A stretch of 9,142 nucleotides of DNA from Prevotellaceae bacterium (GTDB lineage: Bacteria; Bacteroidota; Bacteroidia; Bacteroidales; UBA932), in contig JAIRXY010000237.1 in assembly GCA_031268055.1 (NCBI GenBank), positions 1-9,142 of the forward strand. Reading direction: 5' to 3'. How positions within the stretch are numbered: the stretch's first letter is position 1; the number at the start of each line of letters is the position of its first letter. The translations under genes were made by a program, and so were the position numbers. The notes under the pieces are model-generated. The model was not told the origin of the DNA, made no database searches, and saw only the letters and a program-made list of their open reading frames with translations. This document shows positions 1-6,545 of this stretch, piece by piece.

Positions 1-552
1 TACGCGGCATTTTTCGTGCTCAACGGGCTCTACAACGCCGGAGCAGGAGATGTAGCCATGAAGCTCATGGCCGACGAAAACAGCGAGAATGTGCGCACGT
101 GGGCGCACGTCCTCCGCAAGCTGAACGCAACCATCTCGCCCGAAGCATGGGACCCGGCCAACAAGCCTAACATGACCTTTTCTCACCCTTGGGGGTCTGC
201 GCCTGCGAGCGCCATTGCGCAGGGCATGTTCGGCCTGCAGCCCATTGACCCTGCATTTGAAACATTTCAGGTAAAAATCCAGCCGGGCGGCGTGAGGAGC
301 GCAAGCATAAAGCTCCCCACCATTCGCGGAGCTGTAGAGGCGGCCTATAACCTGAACGACGGCGAAAACGGAATAACGGCGGAGGTAAAAATTCCCGCAA
401 ACACCAAAGCCAAAGTCTCCCTTCCCGTCAGCAGCAGCGCCCACGCAAAGCTGCTTGTAGACGGAGAAGTACAGCTTGCGGAGCGCGACGGGAAATATCT
501 CGCCGTTACGCTGGGCTCGGGCGCTCACACGCTCGCCATACCAATGAAGTAG
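1..552 (+). CDS. Alpha-L-rhamnosidase (GH78-like), C-terminal fragment
   Basis: The frame is open from base 1 and stops with TAG at 550-552, leaving about 183 residues; the start lies left of the window. Family role: hydrolysis of terminal alpha-L-rhamnose from plant or microbial glycans, usually periplasmic or at the surface in Bacteroidota polysaccharide use. Seen here: the final helices of the (alpha/alpha)6 barrel (YAAFFVLNGLYNAGAGDVA, then a TWAHVL segment), followed by the family's typical SPEAWDP and TFSHPWGSAPA stretches around fragment residues 45-70. After that comes GLQPIDPAFETFQVKIQPGG, which leads into a C-terminal beta-sandwich ending in GSGAHTLAIPMK. The conserved His-Pro-Trp-Gly in the barrel's last part matches the SHxWG signature of GH78. 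The catalytic acids are upstream and not visible, so activity cannot be judged. A related six-hairpin glycosidase family is the main alternative. Convergent with the restriction gene, 26 bases apart. Confidence 0.85.
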   Translation, partial: YAAFFVLNGLYNAGAGDVAMKLMADENSENVRTWAHVLRKLNATISPEAWDPANKPNMTFSHPWGSAPASAIAQGMFGLQPIDPAFETFQVKIQPGGVRSASIKLPTIRGAVEAAYNLNDGENGITAEVKIPANTKAKVSLPVSSSAHAKLLVDGEVQLAERDGKYLAVTLGSGAHTLAIPMK

Positions 553-585
553 CGCCCTCCATCAAGTAATTTATGGCGTTACTTC
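546..585. repeat. Inverted repeat between convergent genes
   Basis: GAAGTAGCGC at 546-555 can pair with GCGTTACTTC at 576-585, ten pairs including one G-U, across a 20-base loop. It overlaps the stop codons of both converging genes. A smaller exclusive stem, AAGTAA 564-569 with TTACTT 579-584, lies inside. There is no U-run on either strand, so a shared bidirectional terminator is only a guess; it may be chance. Confidence 0.3.
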
Positions 586-3011
586 AAAAATCCATATTCA
601 TACACTTTCGGCTCAATTTTTCTTGCCAGAGCCTTGATGCTGTTACGTAAGGTGGTGATTAATTCTGTGTATTTTTCGTCGCTACTTTTTGTGTTCATTT
701 TGCCCTTGTCGTTGCGCCCCTGAAAGTGTTCTCGAATGTCGTGCAGCGAGGCATTAACGTTGCACTTGGGTTGCGCGTGGTAGTATTTCCATAATTCTTT
801 GCCGGCATCGAAAACCGCTTGCGCGGTGGCGGAAAACTCTAGCTTCTTGCTTTCTTTTGTTTTTGAAAACAGCGTATTTTTTGCTGGTTGCTCCAGCTTT
901 CCGTTGATAAAATCTGCCATAAACCGGCTCTCGAACTTGTCGCGGGAGTTTACCTCTGCTTCAGAGAACGGTATCCAATGGTTTGCGCCGTACTGCGACT
1001 GAATATTGTTGCTGAATAGCGTATAGGTGAGGCAATCATTTTGAAATTCCAAATCGGCTTTCCACCCGTTATTAGGGTAAAGAAATTGGTCGCGGTCGTT
1101 GAGCCATGTCGCCTTTACGCAGTGGCGAACCGAGTAGTAAATGCCAACCTCGGCCAAATTTTTATCTGTAATCCAAGTTCCCCGTGGGTGCGGCAGCTGA
1201 CTTTTATGGTTAATGATGAAAATCAAATTTACATTCTGAAAGTCGCTTCCCTTGCAGGAAACAAAGCCAATATTTTTTTCATTAAACCGATTCCTTGTTG
1301 AAATTAGCCAATCGTTTATTGTTTGCGTATTTGCGTACGATAAAAAAAATTTTGTAGAGATAAGGTTGCTCTGCTCATTGTAAACATCTGATTTGATGCG
1401 GGTGAAGTTTTTTGTTTTCCCCGTATCCCAAATATAAAAGCCAATGGGAAACTTCCCTTTAACATTATCAAAGGTATCGGCAGGCACAACGAACATTTTT
1501 TCGAGCTTTGCCTGAAACAGCTTTCTGAAATTCTCGAAGTTAGGTGCTTGCAGGATTTTCAGCTTTGAAAATTCTGCAAGTATCACCCCCGGAATTTCGC
1601 AGTAGATTCGCGCGAAAAATTGCGCAAAAAGTTCTCTTCCGGCTATTCCTATCTTAGCTTGATATCTTTGGTAGGTTTTTGTTGTAACGGCAACATTTGT
1701 CTTATTCTCTTTTGTTCCTGCCACTGTTGCCGTACTTGCGGCCTCTGCGTACGGTGGGTTAATGTAAATAATCAACTTTTTTCTCGCTTTTGGCGAGCTG
1801 ATTATTTTGCGTAGTCCTTCGGGCAGCATAGAAAAATCATCGTTCAGGAAATCGAACTGAAAAACATGGTCTTCGAGCAGGTTGGCGCCATTTTTTATCC
1901 GCTCGCGCATTACGTCTACATCCTGCCTATCTAACGTGGAAGCCCAGATGTTGTACTTATTGGTAAGCCCGGCAAGCAGGTTACCTGTTCCTGCGGCACA
2001 ATCCCAAACGGTATATTCATCTTGCCAATCCTCACCGAAAACATCGGTTATGTATTTTTGCGAAAGCTCTACCCACTGGCGCGGCGTAAAGAAGCTCCCT
2101 TTACGTTCGCGCACGTCCTGCGGCACAAGCAAGTCACGCCGCTCGATGATGTAATCCCAGTAATCCTCCTTAGGAGGCCGCTCGTATTTTGCCCAAAAAG
2201 CATTGTGCGCTTTTTGGTTGTCGGTAAAATCGGCGCGCTTGCTCGAAAACATTCCCGATTCTTCCAGCTTCCGGTCAATTTCGTAAAAATTCAGCTTAAG
2301 GAGTACAAAGAGTTTTTCTTTCAGGGTTTTATTTTCGGCAGAAAGCAAATCTGCAAGGTAAAAATCGCCGTCAATAATCTCGCTTCGTTTAGCAGCCTCC
2401 CAGTTGACCGAAATAGTTGGCTTTACCGTCTCAAGCCATTTGTTGTATATGATAATGAAGTTGCTTTTATCAATTTTGTTCTTTGAAATATCCAACTTCC
2501 CGGCAATGAAATTTTCGCGAATAAACCGTCGCAGCTCTTTTTCGTCAGATTCAAAATTGAAAAGATAGGTTTCCCAAGGAATATCGTTTTCGACAACTTT
2601 TTTTACCTGATTATAAACCTGCTTAAACTCTTTCGTATCGTGGTTGGAAGGCGTAACGCTCCAGTTAAAATCGTTTTGGTAGAAGATGTCCTGAACATCG
2701 TGGTAAGGTACAAATGCAATTTTTTCGTTATCGTAGCAGCCGAGAAATTTAGGCGGCAAAATTTCATCAAAAGTGCGGGCTTTACCAATGGTCAAAACGA
2801 GCTGCGTGAGCATAGCGAGAATATCGGCAGGGTATTTTTTGGCCTCTGCCCATAGCAAATATTCGTCGTTGAAATTAATGGCCTGCTGCGAGCGCTTAAT
2901 TTTTACGGCAAAGTCAATTTTGCCCAAAATCTTTGTACAGTCAAACTTTTGAAAAAAATCTTGCGTAACTTTGTTTTTTATTTCTTCCTCAAGAATGTTT
3001 TTGTATTTCAT
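579..3011 (-). CDS. Type IIG restriction-modification enzyme (nuclease + N6-adenine methyltransferase)
   Basis: An 810-residue protein that probably both methylates adenine in a specific site and cuts unmethylated DNA. N-terminal nuclease signature: D33 in KIDFAVK and E56-A-K58 in LLWAEAKK, the PD-(D/E)xK pattern, followed by a helix with LTQL. A helical linker spans about 130-300. Methyltransferase motifs follow in order: motif X-like RKGSFFTP at 303-310, SAM-binding motif I DCAAGTGNLL at 337-346, an acidic motif II-like LD at 360-361, FDF at 386-388, and catalytic NPPY at 418-421 (DNA 1749-1760). Residues from about 530 on are a likely target-recognition domain, with a conserved-looking tail (DIREHFQGRN, KGKMNTKSSDEKY, PKVYEYGFLK). 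No separate specificity or restriction subunit lies beside it, which fits a single-chain enzyme. The ATG at 3011 follows an A-rich leader without Shine-Dalgarno motif. Base composition is clearly A+T-richer than metK or lon, suggesting transfer. A methylase-only protein is the alternative if the nuclease site is inactive. Recognition site unknown. Confidence 0.82.
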   Translation of the reverse strand: MKYKNILEEEIKNKVTQDFFQKFDCTKILGKIDFAVKIKRSQQAINFNDEYLLWAEAKKYPADILAMLTQLVLTIGKARTFDEILPPKFLGCYDNEKIAFVPYHDVQDIFYQNDFNWSVTPSNHDTKEFKQVYNQVKKVVENDIPWETYLFNFESDEKELRRFIRENFIAGKLDISKNKIDKSNFIIIYNKWLETVKPTISVNWEAAKRSEIIDGDFYLADLLSAENKTLKEKLFVLLKLNFYEIDRKLEESGMFSSKRADFTDNQKAHNAFWAKYERPPKEDYWDYIIERRDLLVPQDVRERKGSFFTPRQWVELSQKYITDVFGEDWQDEYTVWDCAAGTGNLLAGLTNKYNIWASTLDRQDVDVMRERIKNGANLLEDHVFQFDFLNDDFSMLPEGLRKIISSPKARKKLIIYINPPYAEAASTATVAGTKENKTNVAVTTKTYQRYQAKIGIAGRELFAQFFARIYCEIPGVILAEFSKLKILQAPNFENFRKLFQAKLEKMFVVPADTFDNVKGKFPIGFYIWDTGKTKNFTRIKSDVYNEQSNLISTKFFLSYANTQTINDWLISTRNRFNEKNIGFVSCKGSDFQNVNLIFIINHKSQLPHPRGTWITDKNLAEVGIYYSVRHCVKATWLNDRDQFLYPNNGWKADLEFQNDCLTYTLFSNNIQSQYGANHWIPFSEAEVNSRDKFESRFMADFINGKLEQPAKNTLFSKTKESKKLEFSATAQAVFDAGKELWKYYHAQPKCNVNASLHDIREHFQGRNDKGKMNTKSSDEKYTELITTLRNSIKALARKIEPKVYEYGFLK

Positions 3012-3093
3012 TTCACTACTGTCCGATAAAAATTAAAAACATTTTTCATGTAATAACAGGCTAATTGGCAATTGATAATCATGGCAAACGCAT

Positions 3094-3115
3094 GAAAAAC
3101 CCCATAGGAGTTTTC
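3094..3115 (-). terminator. Terminator-like hairpin before the restriction gene
   Basis: On the minus strand, GAAAACTCC, a TAT loop, then GGGGTTTTTC fold into a stem of about eight pairs with one mismatch; the U-run forms the descending arm. It resembles an intrinsic terminator with the U-tract partly in the stem. It sits 83 bases before the restriction gene start, so it could end a leader RNA. The hairpin is nearly symmetric and could also act on the plus strand. Confidence 0.35.
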
Positions 3116-3124
3116 TGTGAATAA

Positions 3125-3144
3125 CCCCCAGATTCATCTGGGGG
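3125..3144. repeat. Perfect 20-base palindrome, 9-bp arms
   Basis: CCCCCAGAT at 3125-3133 and ATCTGGGGG at 3136-3144 are exact reverse complements around a two-base TC spacer. It is the strongest hairpin in the window and sits in the divergent spacer between the restriction gene and metK. It may be part of an RNA fold or a repeated palindromic element; one window cannot show copy number. Confidence 0.7.
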
Positions 3145-3240
3145 CAACGCAAGCGCCACACTACCACCCAGAAACTTGTAAGACTTCTCCCTATATGCAG
3201 GCAACGCCGGAACCGTTGTAGAAGCATCGCAATAGCGGTG

Positions 3241-3248
3241 CAAATATA
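3241..3248 (-). promoter_or_regulatory. -7 element reading towards the restriction gene
   Basis: CAAATATA on the plus strand is TATATTTG on the minus strand, an exact match to the Bacteroidota TAnnTTTG -7 consensus. No TTTG -33 element is found at the usual spacing of about 19-21 bases, so this is a half-match only. If used, transcription would begin near 3235 and give a leader of about 225 bases before the restriction gene. Confidence 0.35.
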
Positions 3249-3510
3249 GTGAGAATTTTGCGATAAAATATTTATTACCAATAAAATTTCAATGAAGAAC
3301 AGAGGGCTACTCTTCACATTTCCCATCATCTACCGTCAATATCGGAACCCCCCAAAGCAGCAAATAGGCAATGAGCATTACAACCTTTTTATTTTAACGG
3401 TAATACAAAAACCTATCATAGCCGATTTGTAATTACGTCATTTTCAACTACTCTATCTTGCTTCTGTATTTTTTAACGGAATAAAAGGTGATGGCAACAA
3501 ATATATGTGC
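3249..3510. other. A+T-rich spacer with no gene recognised
   Basis: No convincing coding frame or RNA gene is seen. A short direct repeat, TTTTAACGG followed by (T)AATA, occurs at 3392 and again at 3471; its meaning is unknown. The segment separates minus-strand signals of the restriction gene from plus-strand signals of metK. Confidence 0.4.
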
Positions 3511-3518
3511 TACATTTG
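3511..3518 (+). promoter_or_regulatory. -7 element of the metK promoter
   Basis: TACATTTG matches the Bacteroidota TAnnTTTG consensus exactly. The usual TTTG -33 element is not apparent upstream. The predicted start, around 3523-3526, lies just ahead of the first riboswitch helix at 3531. That placement supports both calls and gives a leader of about 158 bases before metK. Confidence 0.5.
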
Positions 3519-3530
3519 CGCTTTACTATT

Positions 3531-3576
3531 TGGTGGAAAAATTTGAGACGATTGCAACCACGGAAAAAAATGCTAA
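3531..3576 (+). promoter_or_regulatory. Probable SAM-II (SAM-alpha) riboswitch aptamer upstream of metK
   Basis: The order of conserved blocks follows the SAM-II class: a P1 5' strand (TGGTGG, 3531-3536), loop 1 with ATTTGA at 3541-3546, then ATTGCAACCACG at 3551-3562, an A-rich loop at 3564-3570, and GCTAAAG at 3572-3578. P1 pairs GTGG 3533-3536 with CCAC 3558-3561, or in a shifted register TGGT with ACCA. TTGC pairs with GCTAA across the loop to close an H-type pseudoknot, with a U-U opposition as in known SAM-II RNAs. Downstream strands could form rival helices: ACGGAAAA 3560-3567 with TTTTCCGT 3591-3598, which takes the P1 3' strand, and AAAGCG 3575-3580 with CGCTTT 3601-3606, which takes the P2 3' strand. 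SAM binding is expected to lower metK expression. The call rests on recalled consensus, not a covariance search. Confidence 0.68.
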
Positions 3577-3682
3577 AGCGCACTTATACCTTTTCCGTTA
3601 CGCTTTTCTCCAGAAACCCCATAAAGAAATTAATCGGCTATACAGTGGCTGAATCTTTTATAAACTAAAAAACAAAAAAATC

Positions 3683-4939
3683 ATGGCTTATTTCTTTACT
3701 TCGGAGTCGGTATCGGAGGGGCACCCCGATAAGGTTGCCGACCAAATCTCGGACGCGCTGCTGGATGCATTTCTGCGTCAAGACCCTACCTCAAAAGTTG
3801 CTTGCGAAACGCTGGTAACAACCGGCTTGTGCGTGCTGAGCGGCGAAGTCAACACGCTTGCCTACGTTGACGTGCAGGAAACAGCGCGCAGCGTAATAGA
3901 GCGCATTGGCTACAACAAGGGGGAGTACATGTTCGAGAGCAAATCGTGCGGCGTAATATCCGCCATTCATGCGCAGTCGCCCGATATTAATCAGGGGGTG
4001 GTGCGCAAAAAAGCAGAGGAGCAGGGCGCCGGCGACCAAGGCATTATGTTTGGCTACGCCTGCAACGAGACGAAGGAGCTGATGCCCCTTTCGCTCACCA
4101 TTGCGCATGAGCTGCTGATAGAGCTGGCGGTCATTCGCCGCGAAGGAAAGGTAATGACCTACCTGCGCCCCGACAGCAAAAGTCAGGTGACCATTGAGTA
4201 CGACGACAGCAACAAGCCGCTGCGCGTGCATACCGTCGTAATCTCTACGCAGCACGACGACTTTGACGAGGACGCTGCCATGCTCAAAAAAATTAAGGAT
4301 GATGTGCAGGACATTCTTATTCCGCGCACCGTAAAAAAGTTGGGCGAGGATGTTGCAAAGCTGTTTGACAAGGAGATTATCCTGCACGTAAACCCAACGG
4401 GAAAGTTTGTGATTGGCGGCCCGCACGGCGATACAGGCCTTACCGGTCGGAAAATTATTGTTGATACCTACGGCGGTTGGGGAGCGCACGGCGGCGGAGC
4501 GTTTTCGGGCAAGGACAGCAGCAAGGTCGACCGCTCGGCGGCATACGCTGCCCGCCACATTGCAAAAAATCTGGTAGCCGCAGATGTAGCCGAGCAAGTG
4601 CTGGTGCAGGTTGCATACGCCATTGGGGTGGCAAAACCGGTGGGGCTTTACGTTAACACCTACGGAACGTCAAAAGTTCAGCTGAGCGACGGCGAGATTG
4701 CGCAGAAGATAGAGAAGCTGTTCGACCTCCGCCCATACGCCATTGTACAGCGCTTGGGGCTGCTCAACCCTATTTTTGAGGAAACGGCCTCTTACGGACA
4801 CTTTGGCCGTACGCCATTTACAAAAGAAGTCGAGCTGAATGTTGACGGCAAAAAGCAGACAAAAAAGGTTGAATTCTTCACGTGGGAAAAGCTGGATTTT
4901 GTTGACGCCATTAAGGAAGAATTTAAGCTGAAAAAGTAA
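3683..4939 (+). CDS. metK: S-adenosylmethionine synthase (methionine adenosyltransferase)
   Basis: A cytoplasmic enzyme that makes SAM from methionine and ATP, releasing phosphate and pyrophosphate. The 418 residues look complete, somewhat longer than the roughly 385 of the E. coli enzyme. Signature motifs: GHPDK at 13-17, with H14 and D16 for ATP and metal; GAGDQG at 115-120; the glycine-rich loop [13 protein letters not shown] at 245-257; and [25 protein letters not shown] at about 261-285, the phosphate- and metal-binding core. The [11 protein letters not shown] stretch is near-invariant in this family. The ATG at 3683 follows an A-rich tract (AAAAAAATC) with no Shine-Dalgarno motif and begins exactly at the conserved [15 protein letters not shown]-terminus. 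Regulation: a TAnnTTTG box and a SAM-II-like aptamer lie upstream, implying feedback by the product. An acetyltransferase gene starts 10 bases after the stop. Confidence 0.97.
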   Translation: MAYFFTSESVSEGHPDKVADQISDALLDAFLRQDPTSKVACETLVTTGLCVLSGEVNTLAYVDVQETARSVIERIGYNKGEYMFESKSCGVISAIHAQSPDINQGVVRKKAEEQGAGDQGIMFGYACNETKELMPLSLTIAHELLIELAVIRREGKVMTYLRPDSKSQVTIEYDDSNKPLRVHTVVISTQHDDFDEDAAMLKKIKDDVQDILIPRTVKKLGEDVAKLFDKEIILHVNPTGKFVIGGPHGDTGLTGRKIIVDTYGGWGAHGGGAFSGKDSSKVDRSAAYAARHIAKNLVAADVAEQVLVQVAYAIGVAKPVGLYVNTYGTSKVQLSDGEIAQKIEKLFDLRPYAIVQRLGLLNPIFEETASYGHFGRTPFTKEVELNVDGKKQTKKVEFFTWEKLDFVDAIKEEFKLKK

Positions 4940-4949
4940 AGTTGGCGCT

Positions 4950-5480
4950 TTGAGTTCAGAACAAATTTGCTTACGCGCCGTAGAGCCGCTTGATTTGGAG
5001 CTGCTTTACGAGCAAGAAAATAATCCGGAAGTATGGGGTGTGGGCAACATGCTCGCACCCTATTCGCGGCATACCTTGCAGCAGTACATCCAGAGCGCAG
5101 CGCAGCAGGATATTTACGCCACCCGCCAGCTTCGCCTGATGATAGACGCGCTACAGGAAGATGGCGTGCGCGTTACGGTTGGCGCGGTAGACCTCGTTGA
5201 CTTTGACCCGCGCCATCTCCGCGCGGAGGTGGGGATTATTATCTATGAGCCATCTTTTCGCCGTAGGGGATACGCCACGCAAGCCTTGCGCAAGCTCATT
5301 CGCTATGCAACCGATACGCTACACCTGCACCAGCTCTACTGCGGCGTTGCCGAGAGCAATGCCGCAAGTATTGCGTTATTCCGTAAAGTTGGGTTTGAGG
5401 CTTCGGGAACGAAAAGAGATTGGCGAAAAACAGCGCAAGCATTCGAGAACGAGCTTATGATGCAGCTGATTTTGGTTTAA
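4950..5480 (+). CDS. GNAT-family N-acetyltransferase (RimJ/RimL-like)
   Basis: A 176-residue acetyl-CoA-dependent acetyltransferase; the substrate (protein N-terminus, amine or other) cannot be told from sequence. The single GNAT domain shows a RAVEPLDLELLYEQENNPEVW start, typical of the Acetyltransf_3 branch. Beta strands 4-5 (RAEVGIIIYEPSFRRRGYA) follow, with the R104-x-x-G107-x-A109 pyrophosphate loop, and then GVAESNAASIALFRKVGF at 132-149, the usual motif B helix. No signal peptide or membrane segment. The start is chosen as TTG at 4950. It is the only start-like codon between the in-frame TGA at 4929 and the conserved N-terminal strand, and it gives a normal RimJ/L-type beginning. It lies 10 bases after metK, so probably in one transcript. 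A short interspersed repeat begins at the stop codon. Confidence 0.88.
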   Translation: MSSEQICLRAVEPLDLELLYEQENNPEVWGVGNMLAPYSRHTLQQYIQSAAQQDIYATRQLRLMIDALQEDGVRVTVGAVDLVDFDPRHLRAEVGIIIYEPSFRRRGYATQALRKLIRYATDTLHLHQLYCGVAESNAASIALFRKVGFEASGTKRDWRKTAQAFENELMMQLILV

Positions 5481-5505
5481 TTACGAATTACGAATTAGGA
5501 ATTAG
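5479..5505. repeat. AATTACGAATTAGGAATTA interspersed repeat, copy 1
   Basis: Tandem AATTACG and AATTAGG units start inside the acetyltransferase stop codon. The 19-base core at 5486-5504 recurs exactly, in reverse orientation, at 6769-6787. Both copies follow a gene's stop codon and run in the same sense relative to that gene. Function unknown. Confidence 0.7.
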
Positions 5506-5607
5506 TAACCGAGCAAATTCACGAACTCCAAAAAATAAATACAGCGTGAGCAATAGAATAGGCTTGCACCCTCATTTGTATGAACTTTGGTTTTTTTAAT
5601 TTGAATG

Positions 5608-5761
5608 ATTTTACATGATTGCAATCAAGTCGGCCAATCCGTACGTGCCGCTTCAATTTCTCACCCCCCCATTTTATGAAACGGGTGATGCGTAAAATGC
5701 TTATAATGAGGTGTTAATTATTTGAACATGTAAAATAAATGCAACTTTATGTAAAGTAAAT
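5608..5761. promoter_or_regulatory. ATGTAAA boxes, candidate operator of the XRE operon
   Basis: ATGTAAAATAAAT at 5728-5740 and ATGTAAAGTAAAT at 5749-5761 are direct repeats differing at one base and spaced 21 bases, two helical turns, ending at the -33 element. A reverse-oriented box lies further upstream: ATTTTACATG at 5608-5617 is the exact inverse of CATGTAAAAT at 5727-5736. Another reverse box, TTTACAT at 5783-5789, overlaps the -7 element. Binding by the XRE protein encoded downstream is inference. A+T richness makes single boxes weak, but the spaced 13-base pair is harder to dismiss. The rest of 5506-5727 shows nothing else recognisable. Confidence 0.4.
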
Positions 5762-5792
5762 TTGTCTATTTGGAATGTTTTGTTTACATTTG
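5761..5792 (+). promoter_or_regulatory. Bacteroidota-type promoter of the membrane protein/XRE operon
   Basis: TTTG at 5761-5764 and TACATTTG at 5785-5792 are separated by 20 bases, the arrangement expected of the primary-sigma promoter in Bacteroidota (TTTG, about 19-21 bases, TAnnTTTG). Transcription should start near 5797, leaving a leader of about 37 bases. It is the best promoter in the window. An ATGTAAA box in reverse overlaps the -7 element. Confidence 0.72.
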
Positions 5793-5833
5793 CTCCGTAA
5801 TCAATTAAAAGTCAACTTAAAAAAATCAAGCAC

Positions 5834-6328
5834 ATGAAAACAAATTTTTTACTTCCAAACAGGTTTAGGGCGATAGGATGGATAGCGCTGATACCCGCCA
5901 TATTATTAGGGTACATGGTTGTTTTTCACGATTTTGAATTTTCTTTTCTCAACATTAAAGTCCTTTCTCTACTACACGATGGATTTGACGCCACGCCCGG
6001 CATAACTCCGCTTCCTTTCCAGCTCTGGAAAGTTATTCCCGATAATTTTACGCAGGAAGCGGCGGGCATATTGTTTATTGTGGGCGCTATTTTCGTAGCA
6101 TTTTCAAAAGAAAAAGACGAAGATGAGTACATTGCTAAAATCCGGCTGGAGTCGCTCCTATGGGCTACATATGCTACTTTTGCCATGCAAATCTTTTGCC
6201 TGCTATTCTTCTACGAATTTACGTTCGTCAGGTCGATGATGGTAAACCTATTTACGATACTGATTGTATTTATAGCAAGGTACTATTTTATTATTTATCG
6301 CTCAAAGTATCAACGTAATGAAGAATAA
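5834..6328 (+). CDS. Small four-helix membrane protein of an XRE-linked pair
   Basis: A 164-residue protein of unknown function. Hydrophobic segments lie at about 13-32, 74-91, 106-127 and 133-155, predicting an inner-membrane protein with four helices. Residues 33-73 form a loop with aromatic and proline residues (ATPGITPLPFQLWKVIP). A charged stretch SKEKDEDEYIAKIRLESL at 91-108 between helices 2 and 3 resembles a pattern I associate with Bacteroidota membrane proteins encoded next to short XRE regulators. The ATG at 5834 follows AAAAAATCAAGCAC without a Shine-Dalgarno motif; the promoter leaves a short leader. It overlaps the regulator gene by 11 bases, implying coupled translation. A role as sensor or partner of the regulator is inference from the pairing. 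No catalytic motif is seen. Confidence 0.85.
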   Translation: MKTNFLLPNRFRAIGWIALIPAILLGYMVVFHDFEFSFLNIKVLSLLHDGFDATPGITPLPFQLWKVIPDNFTQEAAGILFIVGAIFVAFSKEKDEDEYIAKIRLESLLWATYATFAMQIFCLLFFYEFTFVRSMMVNLFTILIVFIARYYFIIYRSKYQRNEE

Positions 6329-6518
6329 TATCAGAGTCGAGCGCGCCATACTTAGAATTACCCAGCAGCAGCTGGCAGAGGTGATTGGAGTTAGCCGCCA
6401 AACAATAAATGCAATTGAAGCAAATAGATACGTGCCCTCAACCGTGCTGGCTCTCAAAATAGCCAAAGCGTGCAGCAAAAAAGTGGAGGATATTTTTTTG
6501 CTGGAGGATACGGATTAG
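6318..6518 (+). CDS. Short Cro/C1-type (XRE) helix-turn-helix regulator
   Basis: A 66-residue protein that is essentially one HTH_3 domain. RVERAILRITQQQLAEVIGVSRQTINAIEANRYVPSTVLALKIAKACSKKVEDIFLLED shows the complete five-helix pattern: TQQQLAEVIGVSRQTINAIE (15-34) is the helix-turn-helix, with SRQT starting the recognition helix, and KKVEDIF the closing helix. Such minimal regulators bind DNA as dimers and commonly control their own operon. There is no effector domain, so a signal would have to come from elsewhere; the overlapping upstream membrane protein is the obvious candidate, by inference. The ATG at 6318 lies inside the end of the membrane gene, in another frame. ATGTAAA boxes around the operon promoter are possible binding sites. 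Confidence 0.92.
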   Translation: MKNNIRVERAILRITQQQLAEVIGVSRQTINAIEANRYVPSTVLALKIAKACSKKVEDIFLLEDTD

Positions 6519-6545
6519 CCTTTTTGATTTACTCAAGCTGCATTG

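Larger units (their letters stand above)
3094..3236 (-). other. Structured leader or candidate small RNA upstream of the restriction gene
   Basis: Read on the minus strand this stretch runs from just after a -7-like box to a terminator-like hairpin, about 140 bases. It contains nested pairing: CTTCT 3184-3188 with AGAAG 3220-3224, enclosing CAACG 3202-3206 with CGTTG 3214-3218. It also has a perfect 9-bp palindrome at 3125-3144. The middle strand of that palindrome (TCTGGG, 3137-3142) can instead pair with CCCAGA at 3167-3172, giving two mutually exclusive folds. Possibilities are an independent small RNA, an attenuator for the restriction gene, or a dispersed palindromic element. No RNA family was recognised. 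The open frame crossing it is judged non-coding. Confidence 0.3.

Noticed and set aside
2022..2486. 154-codon plus-strand frame within the restriction gene
   Set aside because: Antisense to a gene with clear methyltransferase motifs; no family resemblance.
579..3011. BREX PglX-type methylase or type I HsdM
   Set aside because: The protein carries its own N-terminal D...ExK nuclease signature, and no BREX, HsdS or HsdR gene lies beside it within the window.
3033..3329. 98-codon minus-strand frame upstream of the restriction gene
   Set aside because: It runs straight through the palindromes, the -7-like box and the terminator-like hairpin. The product has Cys/Trp-rich low-quality sequence with no family pattern; a non-coding structured region explains it better.
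3560..3610. Intrinsic terminator ending the metK leader
   Set aside because: The helices at 3560-3598 and 3575-3606 are not followed by a proper U-run (CGCTTTTCTCC). The pairing is better described as a rival to the aptamer fold with unknown output.
3791..4597. 268-codon antisense frame within metK
   Set aside because: metK is unmistakable on the other strand. The antisense frame results from the G+C-rich codon use of the real gene and has no recognisable domain.
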